A stretch of 64,000 bases of DNA, taken from Pantoea eucrina. Lineage in GTDB: Bacteria; Pseudomonadota; Gammaproteobacteria; Enterobacterales; Enterobacteriaceae. The notes under the pieces were generated by a model. That model searched no databases. It was not told the origin of the DNA and saw nothing but the letters and a program-made list of their open reading frames with translations. The stretch's first letter is position 1; the number at the start of each line of letters is the position of its first letter. This document shows, in pieces, positions 49,379 through 60,349 of the stretch. Both the position numbers and the translations under genes were made by a program. Location: the NCBI RefSeq assembly GCF_002095385.1, contig NZ_MIPP01000006.1, forward strand, positions 51,508 to 115,507, written 5' to 3'.

Positions 49379-49436
49379 CGCAGGGGCCGCATATAAGGTT
49401 CTCCATTCCCCGTAGGGGCCGCATTCATGCGGCCCT
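49379..49436. repeat. GGGGCCGCAT palindrome after bcr
   Basis: GGGCCGCAT-TC-ATGCGGCCC, a perfect 9-bp hairpin (49416-49435), 41 bp after the bcr stop, preceded by a partial direct copy AGGGGCCGCATA at 49382-49393. It looks like a dispersed intergenic palindrome that can act as terminator. The remainder of the 402-bp gap (to 49777) is AT-rich and holds smaller dyads (49623-49638; 49718-49751) but no gene. Confidence 0.5.
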
Positions 49437-49777
49437 GGCGTATTCATGCGCGCCCGGCATATTTCCCCTCTCAGGCAAAAAAAGAGAACCATGCTCGCTA
49501 AACGCCAGCTATTCGTTATGCTTAATGTTTCCGTGATGTGAAAATTTTTAGACAAAAAAGTAACGCTAATGCGTATAAACTGGTTGTCTGCATCTGGCGA
49601 TCGCGGTACACATAAGCTTAACTGCGAGAATGCTCGCAAATAACGTATTTTTTCTATGATTTTGTATTTAAAACGCGAAGGTCATCACTGACATCCGTTT
49701 TTTGATTTGAGGTGGGATTTCCGGCTGCGGGCACAGGGTTCAGGCCGGAAACAGGATTAACATCTTTGGGGAACACC

Positions 49778-50104
49778 ATGCTGCAGCTCTCTGTTGTGCA
49801 TCGTCTGCCACATCTTTATCGCTGGTCTGCAGATCAGTTAGGCGAAATTGAACTTCTGGAAACCACCAGCGGCATTAACGATGAAGATCTGGTTGCATTG
49901 AGATTACTGAGCCATGAAGGCGCGCTGGCGCTGGATATTCTGCAGCAGCTGCGCGAAACGCTGGCGCAGATTCAGGTGGAGTGCAAAATTGCCCGTTGTG
50001 AAGGGCACCCCTGCCTGTTGATCCAGCGAATTAACGAAAGTGCTGCAAGCTGCTGCCTGAAAAATCAGGGCGTGGCCATTGCAGAAGATTTTAACGGACG
50101 CTGA
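49778..50104 (+). CDS. yejG: Uncharacterised protein YejG
   Basis: 108 aa from MLQLSVVHRLPHLYRWSA (E. coli 114 aa). Small soluble protein of unknown function; in E. coli it has been linked only loosely to aminoglycoside tolerance. The segments LVALRLLS, CEGHPCLL and LKNQGVAIAEDF match the family. It converges with yejF with only a 10-bp gap and no visible terminator. Confidence 0.9.
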   Translation: MLQLSVVHRLPHLYRWSADQLGEIELLETTSGINDEDLVALRLLSHEGALALDILQQLRETLAQIQVECKIARCEGHPCLLIQRINESAASCCLKNQGVAIAEDFNGR

Positions 50105-50114
50105 TCCCCGCCCC

Positions 50115-51695
50115 TCATTTGCTCATTTGCGCCGAGGCCAGCAGCTGGCGTGTATAAGCTGCCGCTGGCGCAGTGAACAGCACCGCGCTTTCTCCCTGTT
50201 CAACCACCTCTCCCTGCCGCAGAACCACCAGCTGATGACAGAGCGCGCGCACTACCTGCATATCATGGCTGATAAAAATATAGGTCAGCTGACGATCCGC
50301 CTGCAGGCGTCGCAGCAGCGTCAGGATCTGCTGCTGAACCGGACGATCCAGTGAGGAGGTCGGCTCATCAAGTATCAGCAGCTGTGGCTCAAGGATCAGC
50401 GCACGTGCAATCGCAATACGCTGCCGCTGCCCGCCGGAAAATGCTGCCGGATAGCGGCTGCGGCTGTCGGGATCGAGCCCGGTTTCCTGCATAACGGCAA
50501 TAACGCGGGCATCCTGCTGCGCTGCGCTAAGCTCCGGCCGGTGTACCGCCAGGCCTTCAGCAATAATCTGCTGCACCGTCATGCGCGGATTGAGCGAGGA
50601 GTGGGGATCCTGAAAAACGACCTGAATGCGCTGGCGCAGCGGCAGCAGCTCTCTGGCCGTCAGCTGATGCAGCGGCTGGCCGGCAAACCAGATCTCACCG
50701 CGTGCGGCGATAAGACGCAGCAGGGCCAGCCCCGTGCTGCTTTTGCCGGAGCCTGATTCACCTACCAGACCCAGGCTCTCGCCCTGATGCAGCGAAAAAC
50801 TCAGCTGCTTAAGTATCTGCTTCTCCTCTGTTTTGCGCCTGAACCAGCCGCGTCGCAGCGGAAAACTTACCTGCAGATTGCGGACCTGAAGCAGCAGCGG
50901 TGTCGCTTTCAGCGGTACCGGTTCACCGGTGGGTTCAGCGGCAAGCAGTTCGCGCGTATAGGGGTGCCGGGGCTGCCGGAACAGCGCGGCGCAGCGATTC
51001 TGCTCCATCACGCGTCCGGCACGCATCACGGTAACGCTGTGTGCCAGCTGACGCACGATAGCGAGGTTATGGGTAATAAAAAGCATGCCCATATTCAGCT
51101 CGCGCTGCAGTTCGCGCAGCAGCTGTAAAATCTGCTGCTGCACGGTCACATCCAGTGCCGTGGTGGGCTCATCGGCAATCAGCAGCTGCGGCTGCGTCAG
51201 CAGCGCCATGGCGATCATGACGCGCTGGCGCTCGCCTCCGGAGAGCTGATGAGGAAAATCGCGCAGGCGGCTCACCGGCTGCCGGATACCGACGCGATCG
51301 AGGCAGGCAACGATCTCGCCGCGTGCCGCTTCACGCCGCATGCCCCGGTGCAGCGCCAGCACTTCATTCAGCTGTTTTTCAATCGTATGCAGCGGATTGA
51401 GCGACACCATCGGCTCCTGAAAAATCATCGCCATACGGTTGCCACGCAGGCCGCGTAGCGTGCGTTCGCTGGCCTGCAGCAGATCCTGACCCTGAAACAG
51501 AATTTCGCCCTGCGGATAACTTACCGCGGGCTGCGGCAGCAGGCGCATCACCGACTGAGCGGTCACGCTTTTCCCGCAGCCCGACTCTCCGACCAGCGCC
51601 AGCGTCTCGCCCGCCGCAAGGCGCAGTGAAACATCATGTACGACCCGCTGTTGCTGAAAAGCCACCGCAAGATGATTAATGGTTAACAGATCCAC
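50115..51695 (-). CDS. yejF: Peptide ABC importer, double ATPase subunit YejF
   Basis: 526 aa with two ATPase domains: Walker A GESGCGKS and GESGSGKS, signatures [12 protein letters not shown] and [12 protein letters not shown], Walker [10 protein letters not shown] and LLILDEPTS. It energises YejABEF, which imports peptides including microcin C in E. coli. It starts directly after yejE, with no gap. Confidence 0.97.
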   Translation of the reverse strand: MDLLTINHLAVAFQQQRVVHDVSLRLAAGETLALVGESGCGKSVTAQSVMRLLPQPAVSYPQGEILFQGQDLLQASERTLRGLRGNRMAMIFQEPMVSLNPLHTIEKQLNEVLALHRGMRREAARGEIVACLDRVGIRQPVSRLRDFPHQLSGGERQRVMIAMALLTQPQLLIADEPTTALDVTVQQQILQLLRELQRELNMGMLFITHNLAIVRQLAHSVTVMRAGRVMEQNRCAALFRQPRHPYTRELLAAEPTGEPVPLKATPLLLQVRNLQVSFPLRRGWFRRKTEEKQILKQLSFSLHQGESLGLVGESGSGKSSTGLALLRLIAARGEIWFAGQPLHQLTARELLPLRQRIQVVFQDPHSSLNPRMTVQQIIAEGLAVHRPELSAAQQDARVIAVMQETGLDPDSRSRYPAAFSGGQRQRIAIARALILEPQLLILDEPTSSLDRPVQQQILTLLRRLQADRQLTYIFISHDMQVVRALCHQLVVLRQGEVVEQGESAVLFTAPAAAYTRQLLASAQMSK

Positions 51696-52718
51696 TCAGC
51701 CTCCCCGCGCCGGATCAAATGCATCGCGTACCGCCTCGCCGATAAAAATCAGCAGCGACAGCAGCAGCGCCAGCGCAATAAAACCGGACAGCCCGAGCCA
51801 CGGTGCCTGCAGATTATTTTTGCCCTGCAGCAGCAGCTCGCCCAGTGAAGGCGCACCCACCGGCAAACCGAAACCGAGAAAATCGAGCGAGGTCAGGGTG
51901 GTAATTGCGCCGCACAGAATAAAGGGCAGATAGGTCAGGGTCGCTACCAGCGCATTGGGCAGAATGTGGCGCAGCATAATACGGCTGTCGCTGACGCCAA
52001 GCGCACGGGCGGCACGCACATAATCGAAATTACGCGTGCGCAAAAACTCGGCCCGCACCACGCCGGCCAGACTCATCCAGCCAAACAGCACCGTCAGCAG
52101 CAGCAGCCACCAGAAGCCAGGCTGGATCACGCTGGAAAGCAGGATCAGCATAAACAGCGTTGGCATGCCGGACCAGACTTCAATCAGCCGCTGGCCGGCT
52201 AAGTCGATGCGGCCGCCAAAATAGCCCTGCAGCGCCCCGGTGATAATACCGATAACGCTGGAGAAGAGCGTCAGCAGCAGGCCAAACAGCAGAGAGACGC
52301 GGGTGCCGTAGAGCAGGCGCGCCAGCACATCGCCCCCGCTGGCATCGGTACCCAGCCAGTTTTGCGCTGACGGAGGCGAAGGGAAGGGTGAACGGGTCGC
52401 AAAGTTGATTGTGCTGTCGCTAAAGCGAATCGGGGCCCAGAGTGCCCAGCCCTGGTGCGCAATCCGCTGCTGCAGCCACGGATCCTGATAGTCGGCGGCG
52501 GTAGCAAATAGGCCGCCGTAATCCTGTTCGCTGTAATCAACCAGCAGCGGCACATACCAGCGCTGCTGGTAGCGCACCAGCAGCGGTTTTTCATTCGCCA
52601 GCAGCTCGGCGGCCAGTGAAAACAGGAAAATCAGCAGAAAAAGCCACAGTGACCAGTAACCCCGGCGGTTGTGACAGAAACGCTGCCAGCGCTGGCGATG
52701 AACCGCAGAGAGAGCCAT
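51696..52718 (-). CDS. yejE: Peptide ABC importer permease YejE
   Basis: 340 aa, DppC-type permease with an N-terminal transmembrane helix and a binding-protein-dependent transport domain (about residues 140-335). The EAA loop is seen in ARALGVSDSRIMLRHILPNAL. The ATG overlaps the yejB TGA by one base (TGATG), so the two are translationally coupled. Confidence 0.97.
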   Translation of the reverse strand: MALSAVHRQRWQRFCHNRRGYWSLWLFLLIFLFSLAAELLANEKPLLVRYQQRWYVPLLVDYSEQDYGGLFATAADYQDPWLQQRIAHQGWALWAPIRFSDSTINFATRSPFPSPPSAQNWLGTDASGGDVLARLLYGTRVSLLFGLLLTLFSSVIGIITGALQGYFGGRIDLAGQRLIEVWSGMPTLFMLILLSSVIQPGFWWLLLLTVLFGWMSLAGVVRAEFLRTRNFDYVRAARALGVSDSRIMLRHILPNALVATLTYLPFILCGAITTLTSLDFLGFGLPVGAPSLGELLLQGKNNLQAPWLGLSGFIALALLLSLLIFIGEAVRDAFDPARGG

Positions 52719-53803
52719 CAGCGCGCCTCAAAATCGATGCGCGGATCGACCAGCGTGTAGGTTAAATCGCTCACAATATTCATCAGCAGGCCAATCAGTG
52801 TAAAGATGTAGAGCGTGCCAAACATCACCGGATAGTCACGCTGGATAGTGGCATCATAGCCCAGCAGCCCGAGGCCATTCAGAGAAAACATAACTTCGAT
52901 TAGCACCGAACTGGTAAAAAACAGGCTGATGAACGTGGCCGGAAAGCCGGCGATCACCAGCAGCATGGCGTTACGAAACACGTGACCATAAAGGATACGT
53001 TTTTCATCCAGGCCTTTGGCGCGCGCGGTCATGACATACTGCTTGCGGATTTCATCCAGAAACGCATTTTTTGTCAGCATGGTAAGCGTGGCAAATCCGC
53101 CGATGACCGTGGCCAGCACCGGCAGCGCAATGTGCCAGAAGTAGTCGAGGGCTTTGCCATACCACGGCAGCGAGGCAAACTGCGGAGAGGTAAGACCGCG
53201 CAGCGGAAACCAGTCGAAATAGCTGCCGCCGGCAAACAGCACGATCAACATGATGGCAAAAATAAAGGCCGGAATAGCGTAGCCAATAATAATCAGCAGG
53301 CTGCTCAGGCCGTCGAAACGGCTGCCGTGATGCACCGCTTTCCGGATCCCGAGCGGAATGGAGACCAGATAGATAATCAGGGTGCTCCAGAGTCCCAGGC
53401 TGACAGAAACCGGCAGGCTCTCTTTGATCAGCTGCAGCACCGGGGCGCTGCGAAACAGGCTATCGCCAAAGTCAAAGCGCAGATAGTTCCACAGCATCTC
53501 GCCATAGCGCTGCAGCAGCGGCTTATCAAAACCGTATCGCCGGGTGATCTCAGCAATCACTTGCGGATCGAGGCCGCGTGCACCGCGATACTGATTGTCA
53601 CCCGGATTGTCGCGTAGCGACGCACCGCGCGCGCTGCTGTCGCTGCTGCCCGGCAGCCCGGTGGTATAGCCAAACTGAATAGTGGCCAGCGCCTGATCGA
53701 CCGGGCCGCCGGGTGCTACCTGCACAATAAAAAAATTCAGCGTGATAATCGCCCAGAGGGTCGGGATCACCAGCAATACTCTGCGCAGCAGATAAGCACC
53801 CAA
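52718..53803 (-). CDS. yejB: Peptide ABC importer permease YejB
   Basis: 361 aa with a TTG start: AAGGAGG lies just upstream and the product begins (M)[18 protein letters not shown], as in E. coli. The open frame extends 36 codons upstream into yejA, but that part is not protein-like. DppB-type permease; EAA-type loop [23 protein letters not shown]. The ribosome site overlaps the yejA stop. Confidence 0.95.
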   Translation of the reverse strand: MGAYLLRRVLLVIPTLWAIITLNFFIVQVAPGGPVDQALATIQFGYTTGLPGSSDSSARGASLRDNPGDNQYRGARGLDPQVIAEITRRYGFDKPLLQRYGEMLWNYLRFDFGDSLFRSAPVLQLIKESLPVSVSLGLWSTLIIYLVSIPLGIRKAVHHGSRFDGLSSLLIIIGYAIPAFIFAIMLIVLFAGGSYFDWFPLRGLTSPQFASLPWYGKALDYFWHIALPVLATVIGGFATLTMLTKNAFLDEIRKQYVMTARAKGLDEKRILYGHVFRNAMLLVIAGFPATFISLFFTSSVLIEVMFSLNGLGLLGYDATIQRDYPVMFGTLYIFTLIGLLMNIVSDLTYTLVDPRIDFEAR

Positions 53804-53813
53804 GCCAGCCTCC

Positions 53814-55616
53814 TTAACGTCGATCGGCCGGCAGCCGCCCGGCTTTATTGACATCGTACCACCAGTTTTCCAGCCCGGTTGCGAAAGCGGGCCGGACGGC
53901 GGGATAAGCATATTTATTCCAGTAAGCCAGGCGCTGCTCAGCGCTAAACCACATCGGTATCATATACGCCTGCCAGAGCAGAATGCGATCCAGCGCCTGA
54001 CCCAGCGGCAGCAGCGCCTGCTCATCGCCCTGGTGCGCCACAATCTCTTTGATAAAGTGATCGACCACGGGATCTTTAACGCGCGCGCTGTTCCACGATG
54101 AGTCGATATACTCTGACTGCCAGTTCACGCGCAGGCTGGCAGCAGGCCACGGCGCAGCCGGATAGAGCGTCTGAATCATATCGTAGTCGCCTTCGCGCAG
54201 CCGGCGCAGAAACTGTGAGTTGTCGACCTGGCGCAGGGTGGCCGTGATGCCCAGCCGGGCCAGACTGTGCTGCCAGGGCAGCGCCCACTCATTCTGCGCG
54301 CCGCTGCGCAGCAGGATCTCAAACCGGAACGGTTCACCGCTCTGGCGATTGACCAGCTTCCGGTTGCGGATCTCCCAGCCCGCCTCTTCCAGCAGCTGCA
54401 TCGCCCGCAGCAAATTAGCCCGGTTATAGCCGCTGCCATCCGAGCGCGGTGGCGTATAGATTTCACTGAAGAGGGCAGGCGGCAGCTGCGCTTTCCACGG
54501 CGCCAGCAGCTGCAGCTGTGCCGCGTCGGGATAGCCGGCAGCCGCATATTCTGTGTTCTGAAAATAGCTGCCGGGGCGGCGCCACGCGTGGTAAAACAGC
54601 GCCTTATTCATCCACTCAAAATCAAAGGCCAGCGTTAACGCCGCGCGTACCCGGCGATCGGCAAACAGCGTTTTTTGATTATTAAAGGCGAGCCAGCGGG
54701 TATCCGTAGCGGCGTCCTGAGGCGTGGTCAGTTTTACGATTGTCTGTTCTGCAAATGGCCCGCCCTTATACTGCGTCGCCCACTTTTTTCCCGACAGCTC
54801 TTCGCGCAAATCGTAAGCGCCCGCCCTGAAAGCTTCAAAAGCGACGTTGTCATCGAGATAGTAGTCATAGCGCAGCGTATCCAGATTAAAGCGTCCGCGA
54901 TTGACCGGCAGATCGGCGGCCCAGTAATCCTTTACCCGACTGTACTGCACAAACTGGCCCGCCTTATAGGCAGAGATCCGGTAGGGTCCGCTGGAGAGCG
55001 GCGGGTAGCCAAGCGGCTCATTAAATTTGCGGCTCTGCCAGAACGCTTGCGGCAGCACGGGCAGCGTCAGCCAGCTCAGGATGCGATCTTTATCCGGTCG
55101 CGGTGGCGTGATGCGCACCGTAAGGCGATTGAGTGCGGTGACTTCCGTGCCGCGGAACGCGACGCGAAACTGCGGAACGCCTTCGCGCATCAGCTTCTGA
55201 AAAGTAAAGGCCACATCGCGGGCGGTGATAGGCGTGCCATCCTGAAAGCGGGCGTGTGGATTGAGGGTAACCTCCATCCAGCGGTAATCCTGAGGATAGC
55301 GTGCCACTTCAGCAATCAGCGGATAGTAGCTGGCGGGCTCATCATCTGAGGTGGTAAACAGCGAATCGTAGAGTGTCTCTGTGCCGGCGGCCGGATTTCC
55401 GCGTGAAGCAAAGCGGTTGAAGTTATCAAACGTACCGACCACCGCCAGCGTCATGCTGCCGCCTTTCGGGGCAGCGGGATCGGCATAAGCGTAGTGGGTA
55501 AAGTTGACCGCGTAGCGCGGCACCCCCAGCTTTGCAAACGCATAGCCTTCACGTACCGGCTCAGCGCGCAGCGGCGTCAGCACGCAGCAGAGCAGCAGAG
55601 TGATCAGACGCAGCAT
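53814..55616 (-). CDS. yejA: Peptide ABC importer periplasmic binding protein YejA
   Basis: 600 aa (E. coli 604). Sec signal peptide [18 protein letters not shown], then an extracellular solute-binding family 5 domain. Conserved parts: [33 protein letters not shown] in outline, [14 protein letters not shown], and [12 protein letters not shown] at the C-terminus. First gene of yejABEF; pdeN ends 62 bp upstream on the same strand. Confidence 0.96.
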   Translation of the reverse strand: MLRLITLLLCCVLTPLRAEPVREGYAFAKLGVPRYAVNFTHYAYADPAAPKGGSMTLAVVGTFDNFNRFASRGNPAAGTETLYDSLFTTSDDEPASYYPLIAEVARYPQDYRWMEVTLNPHARFQDGTPITARDVAFTFQKLMREGVPQFRVAFRGTEVTALNRLTVRITPPRPDKDRILSWLTLPVLPQAFWQSRKFNEPLGYPPLSSGPYRISAYKAGQFVQYSRVKDYWAADLPVNRGRFNLDTLRYDYYLDDNVAFEAFRAGAYDLREELSGKKWATQYKGGPFAEQTIVKLTTPQDAATDTRWLAFNNQKTLFADRRVRAALTLAFDFEWMNKALFYHAWRRPGSYFQNTEYAAAGYPDAAQLQLLAPWKAQLPPALFSEIYTPPRSDGSGYNRANLLRAMQLLEEAGWEIRNRKLVNRQSGEPFRFEILLRSGAQNEWALPWQHSLARLGITATLRQVDNSQFLRRLREGDYDMIQTLYPAAPWPAASLRVNWQSEYIDSSWNSARVKDPVVDHFIKEIVAHQGDEQALLPLGQALDRILLWQAYMIPMWFSAEQRLAYWNKYAYPAVRPAFATGLENWWYDVNKAGRLPADRR

Positions 55617-55678
55617 AAGTGAAATACTCTCCCGAATAGTCTGTGCTTCAGATCGGCCGGTAAGCGTGTTAAGCCACC

Positions 55679-57244
55679 TTACCCGAAACGCGGAAAGTTT
55701 TGATAGTAGCTGATCAACTTTTCCGGCCGCAGCGGCCGGCTGAACAGGTAGCCCTGCAAATGCGTCACGCCGCGGCTGACCAGCCAGCTGGCCTGTTCGT
55801 GCGTCTCCACGCCCTCCGCCACCGTTTTGAGATTGAGCTTCTTAGCCAGCAGCAGCACGGCGTCCAGCACCGGCGAGGTGAGCGTCTCGGTGCCGATGCT
55901 CTGAACAAATCCCCGATCTATCTTCAGATAATCAAACGGATACTTTTCCAGATAGATCAGAGCGCTGTGTCCGGTGCCGAAATCATCGATGGCAATGCTG
56001 AACTGGTTAGCGCGCAGCCAGGCAAATACCTCTCCGGCGTTGGCTTCTTTCACCATGGTGCGCTCGGTGATCTCAAACACATAGCTGAAGTGGTCAGCAG
56101 GCATTGCGGCAATCCACGTCTGAACGTCGTGACGAAAGCTGTCGGCGGCAAGGTGCAGCGGGGAGAGGTTCAGGCTCAGACGCGTACCGCGCGGCAGCTG
56201 CTGGCTCAGGCTATGCGCATCGCGCGCGACCAGGCAAAACAGATGCCGGGTAAGCGGAATAATCAGGTTCTGCGCTTCGACATAGCTGATGAACACATCG
56301 GGCGGGATCGTACCCTCTATGGGATGCGCCCAGCGCAGCAGCGCTTCCACGCCGTAGGGTTGACCGTTATGCGCCATGATTAACGGCTGATATTCAACGT
56401 AGAACTGCCCGCGCCGGATTGCCAGCATGATCTCGCGCGCCGGGCGCTGGTGGCGGTTAAGCAGCACGCCGGTCAGACAGCCGATCATCAGCGCAAACAG
56501 GACGCCGGTCAGCAGCGTCATTTGATAGTCGCGCGTTGTCAGCGTGCTGCCATAGAGAACAAAGCGGATATCACTCTGCGGCAGCGTAAGGGCGGTCAGT
56601 CCGGCTGGCAGGTCGCGGCGCGGAATAGCGTGGCTGACGTCGCTCTTCAGCGCATTGTTGCCAATAACCAGCGCCATGCCGGTGATTTCAGGGTGATAAG
56701 AGGCGAGCAACTGGTAGGGCGCAAGAGAGAGATTTACCGTTGTCAGGATGCCGCTCTCTGCGCCGCCGGGATACTTGAGCCACAGCGCCAGCGCCGGACG
56801 CGACGGCAGCAGCGGGGTGCCCGGCAGCAGCCGTATATCGCGATCGCTCTCCAGCTCGGTGGCGGGTGAAATCTCACTAACAGGCAGCCTGAAGGCGCCG
56901 GTGGCCGATGAGCACCAGGCGAGGCCGTCCCGCACCAGCAGAATCGCGCGGATATTATCTGCAAAGGCGGCACGCGAGGTGAGTTCACGGCTGACGCTGT
57001 TGCAATCCAGCATCGTATACTGCTGCAGCGGACGCAGCGTGTCGGTCAGCGTTGCGAGCATCTGCTGCAGGTCGTCCGCGCTGTGCTGCAGCAGCAGTTC
57101 ATGCTGCTGCTGGCGTTTATGCCAGGTCAGCGTAAGCAGTATGGTGATAAAAAGAGTAAACGAAACCATGCCTGCCAGCGCACTCTTCCGGAACAGACGG
57201 CGCATGTGCGTAGCGTGCGGTTTCAGCGTCCGCGACAGTGGCAT
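55679..57244 (-). CDS. pdeN: c-di-GMP phosphodiesterase PdeN (CSS-EAL)
   Basis: 521 aa from MPLSRTLKPH; an open frame begins 38 codons earlier and a Met 13 codons later is also possible. Two transmembrane helices (about 25-45 and 245-265) bracket a periplasmic CSS-motif domain (CSSATG). The EAL domain is intact: EALLRW, NLSPLH, EITERTM, DDFGTGHSAL, LKIDRGF and AEGVE. Family members hydrolyse c-di-GMP when the periplasmic disulfide is reduced. In E. coli pdeN (rtn) also sits next to yejA. Confidence 0.92.
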   Translation of the reverse strand: MPLSRTLKPHATHMRRLFRKSALAGMVSFTLFITILLTLTWHKRQQQHELLLQHSADDLQQMLATLTDTLRPLQQYTMLDCNSVSRELTSRAAFADNIRAILLVRDGLAWCSSATGAFRLPVSEISPATELESDRDIRLLPGTPLLPSRPALALWLKYPGGAESGILTTVNLSLAPYQLLASYHPEITGMALVIGNNALKSDVSHAIPRRDLPAGLTALTLPQSDIRFVLYGSTLTTRDYQMTLLTGVLFALMIGCLTGVLLNRHQRPAREIMLAIRRGQFYVEYQPLIMAHNGQPYGVEALLRWAHPIEGTIPPDVFISYVEAQNLIIPLTRHLFCLVARDAHSLSQQLPRGTRLSLNLSPLHLAADSFRHDVQTWIAAMPADHFSYVFEITERTMVKEANAGEVFAWLRANQFSIAIDDFGTGHSALIYLEKYPFDYLKIDRGFVQSIGTETLTSPVLDAVLLLAKKLNLKTVAEGVETHEQASWLVSRGVTHLQGYLFSRPLRPEKLISYYQNFPRFG

Positions 57245-57388
57245 GGTGTCAATGTTCCTGATATTGCCATGTGAGTAAACCGTCTGAGGCTGCACCGGAG
57301 AGGCTGTGAGAATATAACGAGGATGCCAGGAAAGTCTTGTTATATTTCTGATTACCAACTGGATTTCAGCGGAGTAGATATCCGCAAT

Positions 57389-57414
57389 AAAAAAACGCTG
57401 CCGGGGCAGCGTTT
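57389..57414 (-). terminator. Intrinsic terminator of mepS
   Basis: AAACGCTGC-CGGG-GCAGCGTTT stem; on the minus strand it is followed by a run of T (57389-57395), 39 bp past the mepS stop. Confidence 0.85.
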
Positions 57415-57452
57415 CTGTTTTCTCTGGCTGAGAGAATCATCGGAGAGAGGGG

Positions 57453-58028
57453 TTAGCTTTGATTTTTAGCCAGAACCCGTCGTGCTTCGCGGTAGCGCGT
57501 CTTCCAGTAGCTGTCATTGAGATTTGAAATCATGACGCCGCTGCTGGTAGAAGCGTGGACAAAGTTATCATTGCCCAGATAAATGCCGACGTGTCGCCCG
57601 GTTGAGCCGGCGCGGAACAGCACTAAATCACCCGGACGCAGTTTACCGCGTGAAATGCCTTTGCCCGTATCCTGCTGCTCATAGGTTGAGCGGGGCAGTT
57701 CCAGACCAAACTGGTCGCGAAAGGTGCGCTGAACAAAAGCAGAACAGTCGATGCCACGTTTGGTGTCACCGCCTAAGCGATAGCGAACACCTTTCCAGTC
57801 GCTGTACTGTTCCATGATGCGGGACTTGATGTCCACATTCTGCACCATTTGTTCAAATTCGTCCTGAGACGCCTGAAGTAAAAAACCATTGTGGTTGTTA
57901 ACTTCATGATTCTCGTTTTTCGCATTCTGGCCATTATGGCTGCTGCTACATGCTGATAAAAGTGTTGCTAATGCTACCGCGGGAATGATCCGCCTGAGGT
58001 ATCTCAGAATTGGTTGAGACTTGACCAT
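57453..58028 (-). CDS. mepS: Murein DD-endopeptidase MepS
   Basis: 191 aa lipoprotein of the NlpC/P60 family (E. coli Spr/MepS 188 aa). The lipobox ends LSAC at Cys27. Catalytic Cys95 in GIDCSAFVQ, His146 in GRHVGIY and His158 in FVHASTSSG. It cleaves D-Ala-mDAP crosslinks for cell-wall growth and is degraded through NlpI-Prc in E. coli. The stretch around residues 31-48 is Asn/His-rich and differs from E. coli. Confidence 0.96.
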   Translation of the reverse strand: MVKSQPILRYLRRIIPAVALATLLSACSSSHNGQNAKNENHEVNNHNGFLLQASQDEFEQMVQNVDIKSRIMEQYSDWKGVRYRLGGDTKRGIDCSAFVQRTFRDQFGLELPRSTYEQQDTGKGISRGKLRPGDLVLFRAGSTGRHVGIYLGNDNFVHASTSSGVMISNLNDSYWKTRYREARRVLAKNQS

Positions 58029-58134
58029 TATACGTGTGTTCCTTCGATGTCCTTACGACAGAATGTCGCCAGCCAGATGACAAAACGGGTTGAGATTAAT
58101 AAGTACAGCGGTCTAAGACAAATCCTTAATTACT

Positions 58135-58158
58135 AAAATGTGTTAATGCACACATTTT
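58135..58158. promoter_or_regulatory. Perfect dyad upstream of mepS, CRP-like
   Basis: AAAATGTGT-TAATGC-ACACATTTT, perfect 9-bp arms about 107 bp upstream of mepS. The TGTGT-N6-ACACA core has CRP spacing with one base off in each half. Could be a regulator site or an mRNA hairpin. The 515-bp gap 58029-58543 holds no gene that I can support. Confidence 0.35.
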
Positions 58159-58428
58159 TCGCTCAGTTTGCCACCACATTTTATGCTGCACCAGGGTAAT
58201 CGAGCTTGAGGTTAACTGATTACAGACCCCGTGGCGAGTGGTTTTATATAAATTTCTATAGGTTTTTTTGATGTAAATTAAAACATTCACTGAACGGCTG
58301 CTTTATCACCAATCGGGCGTAATTAATGCGCAAATAAGCGGCGGCTTAAGCAGGTAATTCCGGCGTTAGCGCTGATTTTCAGCGGGTTCTGACTGGACAG
58401 GGGATAACAAGAGAAAAGGTTAAGGCTT

Positions 58429-58460
58429 GTTTGCCATCATGTTTTCTTTTGATGGCAAAC
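58429..58460. repeat. Perfect 11-bp inverted repeat in the lpxT-mepS gap
   Basis: GTTTGCCATCA (58429-58439) and TGATGGCAAAC (58450-58460) with a 10-nt loop, 84 bp downstream of the lpxT stop. No T-run follows on the minus strand, so it is not a standard terminator. A second small hairpin, CGCTGA-TTT-TCAGCG, lies at 58370-58384. Confidence 0.5.
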
Positions 58461-58543
58461 TGTTAGGTTGCTAATAGTTTTTTTAAACATTCAATAAGCG
58501 CAGGCGGGTCACTTTTTGCTCTCCGGTTACCTGCGCTAAACAA

Positions 58544-59251
58544 TTACCCGCGTGGCTTATATTTGCCAGGCAGCGTGCGATATAGCCACGCCACCAGTTT
58601 GTCGCTGGCCGGCGTTAATAACCACCAGCTCAGTCCAACTAATATTACCGACAGCGAACCCACGGCAATATCGGTAAACCAGTGGGCGCCGGCCATTATG
58701 CGCGGCAGGGCAAACAGCACCACAATCAGCACGCCGGTTAAAAATGCCCGGAAGCCGAAATAGCGCCACATAAAGCAGGCAAAAATAATCAGCATCATGC
58801 CGTGGTCGCCAGGAAAACTGTCGCGCGAGGCATCCTTTGCCGGAATACCGGTGAGTTCACTGACGCGATGGACGTTATCAAAAAACAGCGTCGGGCTGGC
58901 GTGTTTCACCGGCAGCAGATGTCCCAGCTGGTTAAGTAAAACTGCCGTCAGCAGCATAGTTATCCCGATAGCCAGCATACGACGACGGCCTTCAGGCGTT
59001 TCGCGTCGCCAGAAGGCGAGGTAGAGCAGCCCCATCGCCAGCAGTGAAACCGCATCAAAACCGCGATAGTTGGTAATCGCCACCAGGACGGCAAATGCGT
59101 GGTGATCGACCATCAGATCGTTGAAGCTGAAAAAGATCCCTTTATCGATAGTGAACCAGAAACCGTGATTGGCTGGCAGATACCACGAGAGAAATAGCAT
59201 CACACCCAGCGCATTAAGCAGCAGGATGGTGACAAGACGTGTTGCGCGCAT
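58544..59251 (-). CDS. lpxT: Lipid A 1-diphosphate synthase LpxT
   Basis: 235 aa from MRATRLVTILLLNALG (a GTG four codons upstream is possible). PAP2-family membrane protein with about six helices. Catalytic motifs KHASPT, SRDSFPGDHG and PRIMAGAHWFTDIAVG are complete. It transfers phosphate from undecaprenyl diphosphate to lipid A in the periplasm. Order yeiR-lpxT-mepS matches E. coli. Confidence 0.94.
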   Translation of the reverse strand: MRATRLVTILLLNALGVMLFLSWYLPANHGFWFTIDKGIFFSFNDLMVDHHAFAVLVAITNYRGFDAVSLLAMGLLYLAFWRRETPEGRRRMLAIGITMLLTAVLLNQLGHLLPVKHASPTLFFDNVHRVSELTGIPAKDASRDSFPGDHGMMLIIFACFMWRYFGFRAFLTGVLIVVLFALPRIMAGAHWFTDIAVGSLSVILVGLSWWLLTPASDKLVAWLYRTLPGKYKPRG

Positions 59252-59297
59252 AAAAAGTAACACCCAAAAAGTGAAATAACGGGCAAACCTATCGCAA

Positions 59298-60272
59298 TTA
59301 ATTTAAACGAATCTTCAACAGCGAGGTCTGCAGAGCATTCCAGTCGGCTGGCTGATGATGGATCAGTTCAATACGGCTGTCGGGAGGCGCGACCGGACGG
59401 GTTTCAATAAACAGATCGTCCCCCTGTCGGTTAACGTTCACCAGGCCATCTGGCGTACGCAGCACGCCTTTTACCCGATCGACCGGCGCACGTCGCGCCC
59501 ATTCCAGCAGTGGAATGGTATCAAACTGCGTCTCTTCATCGAAAATCCAGCCACACGAAGCATAGCCCTGACCTTCATTTAACGCACGCCGCCAGCGCGC
59601 CTGACCCTCCAGTTTCAGCGCCGCCAGTCCCTGTGGGCGGGTGCTGTGAGCGTGGTGGAGTGCGTCCGGAACCGGGCGATCGTGTTGTGCGGGGTGTGTC
59701 AGCAGCGCCGGGTCTATTTTCCCCCAGGCTGTCTCTGTCAGCAGGCGATCGCCCAGATTGTCCCGCTGCCAGTCCGCCAGACGCTGGCGATCTTCCGGCT
59801 GCCAGCGATCGCTTTTACTGGCGACGATAATGTCAGCGGCAGTGAGCTGATCGCGAAAATTTTCGTTTGCGGCCACGCGCGCATCAGCAAGCTGACGCGG
59901 ATCGAGCAGCGTCAGCGTCGCATCCACCGTTATCCACGGCTGATAGACGGCGGCGCGCAGCATATTAAGTAACTGTTTGGGATGGCCAAGGCCGGTGGGT
60001 TCGATAATCAGACGATCGGGTCTCGCCTGTTTCAGCAGCATATTAAGCCCGACCTGCAGCGGCAGACCGTTAACGCAGCACATGCAGCCGCCGGGGATCT
60101 CTTTTAGTTCAGCGCCGCGGTTGGCCAGCAGGGCGCCGTCTATACCGACTTCGCCAAACTCATTGACCAGAATAGCCCATTTTTCATCGGCCGGTTTATG
60201 CGCAAGCAGATGCAGCAGCGTGGTGGTTTTACCGCTGCCGAGAAAGCCGGTAATGAGGTTAACGCGCGTCAT
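59298..60272 (-). CDS. yeiR: Zinc-binding GTPase YeiR (COG0523)
   Basis: 324 aa G3E-family GTPase. Walker A GFLGSGKTT (residues 9-17), switch NEFGEVGIDG, the metal-binding CxCC motif C63-M-C65-C66, and a base-recognition SKSD. E. coli YeiR binds zinc, and the family is regarded as metallochaperones. A 19-bp Zur-like palindrome lies 78 bp upstream, consistent with expression under zinc limitation. Confidence 0.93.
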   Translation of the reverse strand: MTRVNLITGFLGSGKTTTLLHLLAHKPADEKWAILVNEFGEVGIDGALLANRGAELKEIPGGCMCCVNGLPLQVGLNMLLKQARPDRLIIEPTGLGHPKQLLNMLRAAVYQPWITVDATLTLLDPRQLADARVAANENFRDQLTAADIIVASKSDRWQPEDRQRLADWQRDNLGDRLLTETAWGKIDPALLTHPAQHDRPVPDALHHAHSTRPQGLAALKLEGQARWRRALNEGQGYASCGWIFDEETQFDTIPLLEWARRAPVDRVKGVLRTPDGLVNVNRQGDDLFIETRPVAPPDSRIELIHHQPADWNALQTSLLKIRLN

Positions 60273-60349
60273 AGTTTCTCCCTGTGGCCTGCTGCTGTCT
60301 GGCAGGCAGTGAACTGAGCGCGCGGCCGGTAACGCGGGCCGCGCCGGAT

